64,000 nucleotides of DNA from Termitomyces sp. T153. Taxonomy: Eukaryota > Basidiomycota > Agaricomycetes > Agaricales > Lyophyllaceae. Made by a program: the position numbers and the translations under genes. Where the stretch lies: assembly GCA_018296165.2 (NCBI GenBank), contig JACKQL020000004.1:1240001-1304000 (forward strand). The letters run 5' to 3'. The notes under the pieces are model-generated. The model was not told the DNA's origin. It was given only the letters and a program-made list of their open reading frames with translations, and did not search any database. Shown here piece by piece: positions 11,341 through 21,918 of the stretch. Numbering within the stretch: position 1 is the stretch's first letter; each line of letters begins with the position of its first letter.

Positions 11341-12214
11341 CAAAAGCCTATTTCCTGAAATCATTTGATCAATAACAATGTTATGTAAAATATAATAATT
11401 GAATAAATAGAATATAATTTAAGGGGCTTAGCCCAGTTACAAGCAATCTTGCAATGTACAAGAAGACTCAGAGCCACTACTAATTTATTGAAAGCCACCA
11501 AAATGACCAAGGGCTGCTACAGGCCACCAAGGATATGGCAGATCAAGTGGTAGATGGATACCACAGACAGTCAACAGTCAGTGAGTTCCCATCTGCAGTT
11601 TCACTCCAAGAGGTGCCAAATTGGGCAATCTTGGTTGATTGACATGGTCCTCCCAGATAAGGACATTGTTGTTGTATGTGTTGACAGCTGGCAAAAACAG
11701 CAAGGCCTGAATGGCACCTCATAGCATCAACCCAATGCATGAATGAACTCTGTTTATGTCACTGGCAAGTCACTATACAGGGCTAAGAGATGGGGGTAGA
11801 ATAGTGACTCTACATCAATAGTAAGTACTGGTGGGCATTGTGATGTGTCTGTATCTGTATAGTATCTAGTAGCAGAATTCTCCTTGCAGAATCTTGTGTG
11901 GCTAGTGTATGGCACAGTTATGTTGTGGAAAGGTAGAACATGAGGTACTGGGTGTCATTTTGGTTGGGATGATTAATGGCTTGTGGCAGGGCCTAACATG
12001 ATGTGTTCTTCCAGAGTCTTCATGTACATGGGGTATCTTGACCTCCCATGGTGTGTGGTTTAATGCCTTGCCCCTTGCATCCTTCATTCCTTGGTTTCCT
12101 CTGGTACTTCACAAATTTGCTTCTGCATCCTCCTCCTCTCCCCTTCCCAGCTCTTATCTCCTATCCCCCCTCTTGGCATTCCTCCTCTTCCCCATGCCTC
12201 TCCAATCTATTCCA
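11341..12214. other. Unassigned transposon-derived sequence
   Basis: It lies between the helicase relic and the end of the LINE reading frame. A minus-strand open frame at 11543-11740 (65 residues) has no domain I recognise. The stretch has essentially no CpG and belongs to the island. It may be the 3' tail of the LINE or a 5' segment of the Helitron. Confidence 0.4.
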
Positions 12215-14995
12215 CTATCTTTCCTCTTCTTTGTCATTATCTTCATCCTCTGCTATTAGTCCATTTCTTGGAACCCATGAGTACCCCATTTTGGTAAATG
12301 CGCTGGTCTTGCTTAGGATCTTTGCCATTGCCTCTAATCCATCCTTTGTTCCCAGCAGAATCCCAATCTCCAGCTGTTTATTGACTATCCTCAATACTCC
12401 CTGTTGTTCCTCATAATTCAAACAGTGCTGGATTATGTGTTCCCTTGTCTGGAACCTCTCTCCACATATGCATCCTATACTCTCATTAGGCACAAATTTT
12501 GCACAGTACTCACCTATGAATGTGTGTTTTGTCCTGCATTGTGTGAGTCTGCTAAACACTTCCCTTGGCATGTGTACCACATGTTCTCTTGGCTTCCACC
12601 TGGGAGGAAGATTATTCACAATTGCAAATCCTCCTGTTCATGGTGCTTTCTGCCATTCCTTGGTATACTCTTCTAGGGCATTCTCCTTTACACTCCTTCC
12701 TTTATTTGTGTGGACAGTGTGATCCAGTTTTCACATCTCTGGTCTCTTTGCTTCTTTGTCTGCCTTTTCATTGCTCCCCACATCCTTGTGTCCTGGGCAC
12801 CATTTGATTCCCACCATGTTGTTGGCCCCCCTGTTGAAGAAGTTGTCCACAATATAGTGATGTTGATCATGTGTGATTGGCCAGGCTTTGGTTTTGGTCT
12901 ATATAATGACATCACTGCCACTGTATTGTCAGCAAATATGTGAATATGTTTGACTTGCCTTTGTGTCTTTGCATATCTTGTAGCTGCCCTAGCTGCCTTC
13001 ACTATCTCCATTAGCTTGGCATTGTATACTTTGGCCTTGTTACTGAGTCTGCTTCTCTCCACAAACACCTCCATGCCCTTGTGATATCCAACTATGCCCC
13101 ATCCTACTGTTTTAGCCTCACTTAGAGAGTCTCTTACATGGATCTGTCCAAGTATACCAGTATTTGTATTTAGTCTGCTTCAAGTATTTTTATCATTTCA
13201 TTGTGTCTTTTTTCCTCTTCCTTTTTCTGGGCCTTTTTTTGGCATGCTGGTGATTGTCAGTCTGTTCCCAAACTTCTCTGCTGTGCTATGCCATGGAGGT
13301 GAAAGGAATGGGTCAATGTTCTCACCCTCCATCAGTTTGTATGTTATCTTTGCAATTTTTTTGAGTTGATTGAGTTTCTAATTTGTCTTCTTCCTTCTTG
13401 GTTTCTTAGATGGCAGTGGTAGTGGGCTGATGGCCTGTCCCATCTGCCTCTAGTCATCCAACAAACATTTGAGGTTTGGGTTTGATGCCTTGAGTCTGTG
13501 CAGTCTGTTAGTGTATCCAACTGACTGTTGTGCTTAATACTATTTTTAGAGGTGGTATAGCCATGTCAACTTCTAGTGCCTTGGTCAGTGTGGTTCTAAA
13601 GGCCCTCACTATATATCACAGTGAGTCATTCTGAATCTTGGTCAGTTTCTCCATGTGCACCTTCTTACTTGTCCACCACACCAGACATTGATGTGCTCCT
13701 ATGCCACCTAGTGCCAAACAGGAAACCCAAAAAGGAAGACCTATACACTAGCAACTAGATAGGGTAGCTGATAGTAGGAAGTTAATAAGAGGGTGAGTCA
13801 GTAACTGTCCCAGAGAATGAGAGCTAATGGGGGTGGAGTAATTGAGAAGTGGAAGGAGTCACTATTGCTAGCCTAAGTTGCTATATGGTAATGAAGGGTT
13901 GCTAGGTAAAAGAGAGGGAAACAAATGAAGACAAAATAGTTGCTAAGAAAAGGGGAACTAGGCAGTAAAGGGGGAGTTGGGAAATAAAGGGAACAGTGAA
14001 GACAACAAAGCTGGGGAACAAATGCAAACTAGTTGCTAACTGTAGTTGCTAGCATTGCTAAGTCAAAATAACACAAAGGGCACCCATAGCCAGTACTACA
14101 TAAAGTTGAAATCAAGGTCAGCAAGACCTGTCACTGAGTTATTGTTGATGGCAAGCAAAAGAGCAAAAAGAGATCTTAAGCTAATAAGCTTAGAGCTAGT
14201 GAGGAGGAATGGTACTCTGTTCTGTTCTCTTGTCTCTATGTACAGGCAGTATTTATACTGTTTGTAGGTATAGTATTAAAAAGGAAATATAAGTTGCTGC
14301 CAGCAACAGCATCTGCCAAGGTGTTTATGATACATACTGAGTGTCAGTCTGGTAACCAGGTAAAAGTATGCAATGTCAATATGATGTGTAAAAATTGTCA
14401 ATCACAGAAAAAGAGCATTTCTGACATCAATACCTGAAGTGTAGACACTATTCAAGTCTATTTGTAAGCTCAACAAGAAATATGATAAGTAAGAAATCAC
14501 ATGACTGTCAATATATCCCTATTTGGAGAGGAGGTGGTGTTGTTGCCAAGTAGTGTTGCTAGCAGTCATTGCTAAAGAAGGTCTCAGCCTTATCATTCTA
14601 GATCCAAAGTCCAGACTTCATGTGATGTAACTCATGATCAATAAGTCTCATGGTTGCTAAAATCCCATACAAAGGCTACATTGTTCCAGACCTTGGGGCT
14701 AGGCTTCACATGCTGAGTATCATGACTTGTGCCATGTCATGTACAATATAGTCAGCTGCTGTCCAATCAGAGATGCCAAAAATGGTGCTCAGCAATAAGT
14801 GGGTCTTATCAACATGCATACATCATAATTGGTACAATACATGCTCTGTATGTTGATGCCTCTTATTGTGCTGGCAGGGATGAAAGACTCCATTGCTGCA
14901 CTCTTGGCCTTCTGGATTATCTTGTGGATGTGTTGGTTGAATGTGAGTTTCCTATCACATTTTTGATGTAAATGATAGACAAGTGGACAATGCAC
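12215..14995 (-). mobile_element. Degenerate non-LTR (LINE) retrotransposon, RT C-terminus to RNase H and zinc motif
   Basis: Fragments in consistent minus-strand order. At 14995-14810 is a segment ending the reverse transcriptase, with DRKLTFNQHIHKIIQKAKSA. Near 13700-13540 follows CLVWWTSKKVHMEKLTKIQN, then FRTTLTKALEVDMAIPPLK. At 13110-12700 is an RNase H domain with GWGIVGYHKG and IHIFADNTVAVMSLYR. At 12619-12215 is a zf-RVT-like finger (CICGERF, then HIIQHC) and an acidic tail. The frame is broken by stops and shifts. About 1.1 kb of unrelated sequence (about 13720-14790) separates the first two fragments and looks like a later insertion. The order and domains match fungal LINEs that carry RNase H. 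Confidence 0.78.
13720..14790. repeat. Putative nested insertion inside the LINE relic
   Basis: This block has no coding potential and interrupts the LINE reading frame. It is marked by many scattered gttgcta and ttgctag motifs (for example near 13740, 13870, 13890, 14030, 14050 and 14550) and has a TATA-like ggcagtatttatactg near 14240. It could be a solo LTR or a non-autonomous element. The edges are set only by where LINE similarity stops on either side, so they are approximate. Confidence 0.4.
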
Positions 14996-15022
14996 AATTA
15001 TCAGCCAATGCAGTCAAATTGA

Positions 15023-15135
15023 TGCATTATTGTGTCTAATTAGAGATGGTACATAATGCATTTTTCTGTATAATCAGTTCTGTAATGCATTATGCATGAT
15101 GCCAAGTACAAAAGTAATGCATTAATGGCATTAAA
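15023..15135 (+). repeat. Left inverted arm of a small TIR-like element
   Basis: This arm is matched in inverted orientation by 21322-21430. The best-conserved core is atggtacataatgcattttt, flanked in both arms by tgtctaat and by several taatgcat words. The two arms bracket the complete Gypsy element plus about 0.5 kb of other sequence, as expected if the retrotransposon inserted into a MITE-sized DNA element. Confidence 0.65.
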
Positions 15136-15170
15136 TTAAACAATAAGTACAACAACTTGGGATTAATCCA

Positions 15171-15175
15171 GCATC
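15171..15175 (+). other. Probable 5 bp target-site duplication, left copy
   Basis: The bases gcatc directly precede the 5' LTR. After the 3' LTR the corresponding bases at 20963-20967 are acatc. One mismatch in five is compatible with an aged 5 bp duplication made by a Ty3/Gypsy integrase. Confidence 0.5.
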
Positions 15176-15543
15176 TGTCAAAGGACTTCCATTTTCAACC
15201 TCTGCAGCTTGCTCCAGCACATCCACAGCTTGTTTGACATCTCCAGGGCTCATTCCAGACCTCCAAAGATCTCTGGAGACTCACAGGACTTTCTATATTA
15301 CCTCAATAATCACTTCCCTAGGTTAGGGCTAGCTCCAGCCTTCTGTATAGCCATTCCCATGCCTTTGCCACCTGCTGACACACTGCACCAAGCAGCAGGG
15401 ATCCTTAGACTTGTTCTCTTTGGATTCCCCTCTGCTAAGTGATTAGTTACTGCTGTATTGTCATCTACTTTGCTAATATACTTTGGATTCCCCTCTGCTA
15501 GCTGCATGACTCTGAGCTGCCACTCCCAGAGGTCACCCTTATA
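15176..15543 (+). repeat. 5' LTR of the Ty3/Gypsy element
   Basis: About 368 bp, beginning TGTCA and ending ttata where the 3' LTR ends ttaca. It is nearly collinear with the copy at 20594-20962. The differences I saw are mostly transitions plus one or two single-base indels (for example cctagg versus cctaggg). It contains two copies of ttggattcccctctgcta about 60 bp apart. Confidence 0.88.
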
Positions 15544-18500
15544 GCAGAACAAGTGTCTAAAACTGGTCTGGAAGCCCCTCATAGCCTACAAGGAATTTCC
15601 AAGCTCCTATTTGTTGCTTCTCTACCAGGATCAAGCACTGCAGAGTTCTATGTCTCAGCTTGCCAACCCAGACACCCTCTTGGGGGCTCCAGCCCCACAG
15701 GACAAAGCCTGGACTTGCCTGCTACACCTAGAAAACCAGGTGCAACTGACACAATCATCTCTCACTCACCACACAACCAAACTCTTGACCCTCCATCAAA
15801 CCACAGATCATATTTCCCAATCACTCTAGGCATTGCTTGAGCACCTACCCCCTATCTCCACATCTCCCCTAACAGTGGAACCAATCCCAGCCATTCTGGT
15901 AATTGCTCCCACAGCTCCAGTGACCCTATGGCTGCAGATTCCACATTCTGCACTCCCAGACATGTATGATGGTGCTCGCTCCAGTGGGGAGTGCTTCCTC
16001 CAGTCCTGCCTCACCTACATCCACCTGAGCAGGGATGCCTTTGACTCTGACATGCTGAAGATAGCTTGGATACTGTCATATATAAAGACTGAACATGCCT
16101 CCACCTATGCATTGTGGGTTTTCTGATGCCCCAGAGGTGTTAGAACTTTCATGGACTGGGCAGCCTTTAAAAAGGACTTTTGCATGGAGTTTTTCCCACT
16201 TGACCCCACCAAAACCACTGCCTTAGCACTATGTGACAGGGAGCAGTATGGGCAAGAGAATCAGATGCTGGACAAGTACATTGACTCTTTCTGGGCATTG
16301 GTCAAGCAAGCCACCTACCCCAATAGCCTTCAACTGTGCCTCACATTCCAGGATGGCCTGCACTCCATGTTGATAGAACACATCAACAACCTTGCAGAGG
16401 GCTGCCCAGACAATGAAAGGATTGCTTCCTGTTACAAGGTAGCCAGAGATCAGTGGCAGCTTATGGAGATTTGTTGGGAGCACCACTGTGTGCACCCCAT
16501 GTAATGCCCCACTCTGGTTGCCAGCCTCCAGTACCCTGCACCTGCTCCAACCATCCCTATACCACACCCCTTGCTTCTAGGCATTCCCATGGACATGGAC
16601 ACTGCCTGACAGCTCCATGCTGCACCATTACTGTGCTGGAGATGCAAGAAACCTGAGCACTTTGCATGACACTGCCCATTTGGGCTGGAGGTATGCTACC
16701 TCTCTATAGTGGAGCAGAAGGAACTCCTCATGCAACTGTTGACCACAAAGGATACCACTGGAGCTCTGTCACCTGACAAGCTAGCACTGGAGTCAACTCC
16801 AGAGATCAATGCCTGCACATCACCCCTGGAGCTAGAGAAGGATTTTTGATTATGCAATGGATAAGGTGTATGCCTCTGTTGCCAGGTACTAACAGGTTCT
16901 CATGTCTGTCATTAGAAAATGAAATTGTCATTTCTGATGCCCATCATTCTAAGACAGAAGAACCTCAGGTTCCCCCTCTAGATGTACAAACACCAACTCC
17001 AGAGTCCAAGCCAAGTTCCCCAATACCAGCTAGGACTTGCTGGCACTGCTCTGCCTGAGAGTGCTAAATGCCCTGGCAGTACATAGTGGCCTTGAGCCCC
17101 TCCACAAACTCACTGTGCCTCAACATAGAGATTGAGACTACGGACACCCAGCAAACTTGCAGAGTCACTGCTCTCCTAGACAGCAGAGCAACAGGACTGT
17201 TCTTGGACTTGGAGTTTGTCAAGCACCTTGGCCTGACTATGTAGCTACTTTCCAAGCCTATTCCAGTATTCAACATTGACAAAACACCTAACAAAGCAGG
17301 CACCATCAGCTCCATAGTCAACCTCATCCTCCACTACCAGAATCATGTGGAATGTGCAGTCTTTGCTGTCACTAGTCTGAGCAAGCAGGACATGATTCTT
17401 AGTTTCACATGGCTCAAGAAGCACAACTCCAAAGTAGATTAGGCCAGGTATGAGGTAGCAATGAGCCAGTGCCCTCAGAAGTGCTCTGCCTATACCACAG
17501 AGGTCAAGAAAGAATGCTAGGCTCAAGTTCAAGAGCATGTGGCCATCCATGCATGCCACACTGGCCCTCTCTCCTCTAGACCTCCTGGATCCCCCATACC
17601 CCTGGCATTCCCCAGTAGAGGGGCCCTCTACAAGGACAACCAGAGTAGCAGCAGAGCTCCAGAGGAGGAATGCAGAGAGGAGTTTGGAGGTGTACATGAC
17701 CTGGAGCTCCTGGACAAAGCAGTAGAGGTTGGGGACTGAATTTATGCCACCACCTTACATTTGCCACCCTCCATCATGGAGATCCAGGCTAGCCAGACCA
17801 CATCCCAGCAGCTGGCCCAGGTGTTTGCTGCCAACTCTATGCCCCAGGCATTCTGGGACATTGTGTCTCCATACCTCCATGTGTTTGAGGATGTGTTCTC
17901 TAAAGCCTTGTTTGACTTACTCCCAGAGTGCAAACAGTAGGACCATGCCATTGAATTAATGCCAGACTCTAAGCCCTCCAGCTGTAAGGTCTACCTGCTA
18001 GCACCCAAGGAGCAGAATTAACTCAATTCCTTCCTGCAAGAGAACCTAGACTCCAGTCAGATCCACCCCTCCAAATCCCCAATGGCTTCTCTAGTCTTCT
18101 TCATTAGAAAGAAGAACAGCTTGCTTTGACTGGTTCAGGACTTCCAAGTTCTCAATGCCATGACCATGAAGAACCACTACCACCTCCCCCTCATCTCTGA
18201 GCTCATCATCAACCTCCAGGGTGTGCAGTACTTCACCAAACTGGATGTCTGGTAGGGATACAATAATACATGCATCCAGGAGGGAGACAAGTGGAAGGCT
18301 GCCTTCCAGACCAACTGGGGATTGTTCAAACCTCTTGTTATGTTCTTTAGACTCACCAATAGCCTGGCCACCTTCCAAACAATGATGAACAACATCTTCC
18401 AAGACCTTATTGCCAAAGGCATAGTGTGCATATACCTCAACAACATTCTCATCTACACCAAAACACTGGAGGAGCACAGCCAGATCATGTGCCTCATCTT

Positions 18501-20593
18501 GGAATGCCTCTGCCATCACCAGCTCTATCTCAAACTGGAGAAGTATGAGTTTGAGCAGATCCAGATTGAGTATCTTTGCCACTGGGGCAGTTCTCTTGCA
18601 ACAGTATCCAGGAGATGGGAAGTGGCATCTAGTGGCCTTCTACTCCAAGAGCCTGAATGTGATAGAGCATGACTATGAGATCCATGACAAGGAGATGCTG
18701 GCCATCATCTGGTCATTCAAGGAATGGCAGCATTTCCTAGAAGGTACATGACACAAGTTCAAGGTCTGGATGGATCACAAGAACCTCAAGTACTTCTGGA
18801 TGGCCAAGAAACTCAAACACCAACAAGCCCAATGGTCCTTCTATCTAGCCAACTTCAACTTCTCACTGCACCACAAGCCAGGCTGGAGTATGGGAAAACC
18901 AGATGCCCTGTTCCAAAGAGCAGACCATGGCACTGGAGGAGAGGACAATAGCAACATTGTGCTCCTCTGTTCTGAATTGTTCACAATCTGAGCCATGGAA
19001 GGTCTAGCTGTCAAGGGAGCAGAGGTGGACATACTCTGGGACATCTGATGATGTAACCAGGATGGTTAGCTGTTGCTCAGGCAGCCTGGGTGCTGAAATT
19101 GAGATGCACCACTGGTGCCAAGTTGGTATACACAGACAAATGGGCCCTCCAGGATGGGATCTTGACTTTCTGGGATTGCATCTACATGCCCAACATTCTG
19201 AAGCTCTGTCAGAGGATTGTAGAACAACACCACAATTCCCAGATTGCTTGACACCCTGGGCAATGGAAGATGCTGAAGCTAGTATCCTGGAACTACTGGT
19301 GGCCCCAGATGTCTTGATATATTGGGTCTTACACTAGTACATGCAATCTCTGCCTCTGGACCAAGCCCCAATGCCATCTCTCCTCTGGACAGCTGCATCC
19401 CCTACCTGTCCCTGCAGAGCAATGGAGTGTTGCCTCAGTGGATTTCATTGTAGAGCTCCCCAACACCCACAGTTACAATGCTATCATGGTAGTGGTGGAC
19501 CTGTACAGCAAACAAGCACACTTCATTCCAACTCACACTGCCTGCTCCACCATGGGCACCACAAACCTGTACTGGAGGGATGATTGGAAGCTCCATGGCC
19601 TCTCCAACACCTATGTATTTGACCAGGGACTGCAATTTGTAGTGGACTTCACCAGGGAACTCTACCAACTACTTGGCATAAAGCTCCACACCTCCACTAC
19701 CTACCACCTGCAGTCCAACAGCCAGACCAAATGTGTGAACTAGGAGTTGGAGCAGTACCTCCACCTCTTCTGCAATGAGTGCCAGGACAACAGGACAACT
19801 GGGACAAACTCCTTCTCAACACCAAGTTCCAGTACAACAACTATGTACACACAGCCACCCAAGTCTTGCCCTTTTTCCTTGACACCAGATGTCACCCATG
19901 CATGAGTTGCAAGCCCTGGGCCTGGCCTTCAGAGAATGAGGCAGTGAACAAGTTTGTGGACTGGATGAAGAGATCACAGAAAGAAGCCCAAGTGGCTCTG
20001 GCAAAGGCAAAAGATGACATGGTGTGATACTACAACCACAGAAGGACCCTGGTGCCCAAATACCAGCCTGGAGATTGAGTCTACTTAGATGCCTCCAATA
20101 TTATAACTACCCGACCATCAAAAAAGCTTTTGCACTGTCAATTGGGCCTTTCACAGTAAAATAGCAGGTAGGGCCCCTAGCCTATTGACTCCAGCTCCCT
20201 GCAGGAATGTGCCAGCTCCATCCAGTGTTTAATGTGGTCAAACTAACTCCAGCCCCAAAGGGACCTATTCTGGGGCAACACCCACCACCCCCACCACCCC
20301 TGGTAGTGGTTGATGAGAGCAAGAAGTATGAGGTGGAGGAGATCCTGGATAGCCATTTATTCTGACAATGACTACAATACAAGGTCAAGTGGAAAGGTTA
20401 CAGAATTGAGGACATTTCCTGGGAACTGTGGAAGAACATGCACACTCTGGGGCTTATCAGGGAGTTCCATCAGAAGCACTCAGATGCACCACATGCCATC
20501 CAAGGAATCAATCCCATCTCACCAGTGTACTGGGCAAACCAGAACTTTTTCTTTTCCCACATGTTGAGATGTCACACACTAGAGAAGGGGTGA
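15544..20593 (+). pseudogene. Ty3/Gypsy chromovirus internal region (gag-pol), inactivated
   Basis: The domain order is that of a chromodomain Ty3/Gypsy element. Gag lies about 15830-16650, with PDMYDGARSSGECFLQSCL and a CCHC knuckle CWRCKKPEHFA (16644-16675) interrupted by TGA. The aspartic protease near 17165-17200 reads ALLDSRATG instead of DSGATG. Reverse transcriptase (about 17990-18560) has YLNN instead of YLDD at 18433-18444, and a TAG where Trp is expected in KLDVW. RNase H covers about 18590-18900 (FYSKSLNVIEHDYEIHDKE). Integrase (about 19180-19980) has DFIVELP and VFDQGLQF but a stop just before the catalytic Glu region. A chromodomain (YKVKWKGYRIEDISWE) lies at about 20320-20470. 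At least ten stops or frame changes break it, so no active protein can be made. Confidence 0.92.
20580..20593 (+). other. Polypurine tract of the Gypsy element
   Basis: The purine-rich run tagagaaggggtga immediately precedes the TGTCA start of the 3' LTR, where plus-strand priming takes place in this class of element. The assignment rests on position and composition. Confidence 0.6.
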
Positions 20594-20962
20594 TGTCAGG
20601 TGACTTCCATTTCCAACCTCCACAGCTTGCTCCAGCACATCTGCAGCTCATTTGACATCTCCAGGGCTTGTTCCAGACCCCCAGAGATCTCTGAAGACCC
20701 ATGGGACTTTCCATATTACCTCATCAATCACTTCCCTAGGGTTAGGGCTAGCTCCAGCCTTCTGTATAGCCATTCCCATGCCTCTGCCACCTGCTGATGC
20801 ACTGCACCAAGCAGCAGGGATCCTTAGACTTGTTCTCTTTGGATTCCCCTCTGCTAGGTGATTAGTCACTGCTGTATTGTTGTTTACTTTGCTAATATAC
20901 TTCAGATTCTCCTCTGCTAGCTGCATGACTCTGAGCCACTGCTCCCAGAGGTTGCCCTTACA
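20594..20962 (+). repeat. 3' LTR of the Ty3/Gypsy element
   Basis: About 369 bp from TGTCA to ttaca, matching the 5' LTR at 15176-15543 over its full length. The many transition differences between the two LTRs show that the insertion is old or has been heavily deaminated. It is followed by acatc, the probable right target-site copy. Confidence 0.88.
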
Positions 20963-20967
20963 ACATC

Positions 20968-21321
20968 CTCACATAGCATAATGGTTTAATAGAACAACAT
21001 TAACAATTACACCAAGCAATTGTTACAACAAAAAGCAAAGGACACTTTAAGTAGGGGGAGGAAGATATACTGTCCTAAATCTTAACCAAACATTAACCCA
21101 AACCACTAACAAACTGAACAACTTAACTGCTCACCTTAACAATCACCAACTAACCAGCTAACCTGTGGGAGCAGTAAACAGGTCTTTCTTATGGTATGTA
21201 CCATCTTTGACTTCTGTTGTTTTAATTGTTCTGTTGGTGTAATGGTTCTTGTAGAACCTTGGTCAGATTATGTATACATAAGGCTGTTGGTTCAATCCTT
21301 TCTATTTGTGTTCTTATTTCC
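20968..21321. other. Interior of the small TIR-like element, with a tRNA-like promoter
   Basis: Non-coding sequence between the 3' LTR and the right inverted arm. It contains an A/C-rich stretch near 21060-21150. Near 21235-21298 it holds tggtgtaatggtt followed 42 bp later by ggttcaatcc, which resemble the A and B boxes of a tRNA or tRNA-derived SINE. No clean cloverleaf can be folded by eye. Confidence 0.4.
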
Positions 21322-21430
21322 TAGGTAATGCATCACCATCCTTAATGCATTACTGATATGTACAACATCCACTAGAGAGAAAAATGCATTATGTACCATG
21401 TGTGATTAGACAGGATCATGCATTGTGATG
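21322..21430 (-). repeat. Right inverted arm of the small TIR-like element
   Basis: The reverse complement aligns with 15023-15135, best over the core containing acataatgcattttt. CpG-rich host sequence resumes at about 21461, so this arm is close to the right edge of the transposon island. Confidence 0.65.
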
Positions 21431-21460
21431 CCTCCATCTAGTGCAATTATGCAGTAAGTA

Positions 21461-21918
21461 TCGCCTTTTTCTCCATATGTTCCATCTCAGGTCTTCTCAA
21501 ACCAACCGATGATCAATTCGACTCCATAAATGGCCGTTTCCGCTCAATCAAAATGGACGGCAAAATGGACGGCAAAAAGATAAGGCTGTTAGTAGCATGC
21601 GGGCCGCCGAGAGGTCAGAGCACTCAGCGTTCAAACCACAAGGGCTCCAAGTCTACTGGAGAACATCGTCAATGGGACCTTAGTACAGCTGACAAACCCA
21701 TACATAATCTTCTGGCAATAAGTCGATTCTACCAACGTTGTACCATACATAGTCCTGCGTTCGCTGCGAAATTTACGCGGACCGCGTGACGGACCGTATC
21801 ATCAGCTGATATTTTGTACCATGGGAAGGAGACCCTTAAAACCTACTGGGAAGCATAACATGATCTCCCTGCTTCTTTTCTGCATCTTTCTGGCTAGAAA
21901 AGTGAAAGCGCTCTTGCT
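21461..21918. other. Promoter-side region of the sugar transporter
   Basis: Host-type sequence with frequent CpG. No gene recognised. A short direct repeat, aaaatggacggc, occurs twice near 21550-21573. This stretch must hold the promoter of the sugar transporter, now directly next to the transposon island. Confidence 0.45.

Noticed and set aside
12038..12416. Plus-strand open frames rich in Ser, Leu and Pro
   Set aside because: They are antisense to the C-terminus of the LINE relic, whose acidic tail produces this composition.
13094..13369. Plus-strand open frame of 91 hydrophobic residues
   Set aside because: It is the antisense shadow of the LINE region between RT and RNase H; hydrophobicity results from reading T-rich antisense sequence.
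15208..15582. Open frames inside the LTRs on both strands
   Set aside because: They are LTR sequence duplicated at 20594-20962; no protein function is supported.
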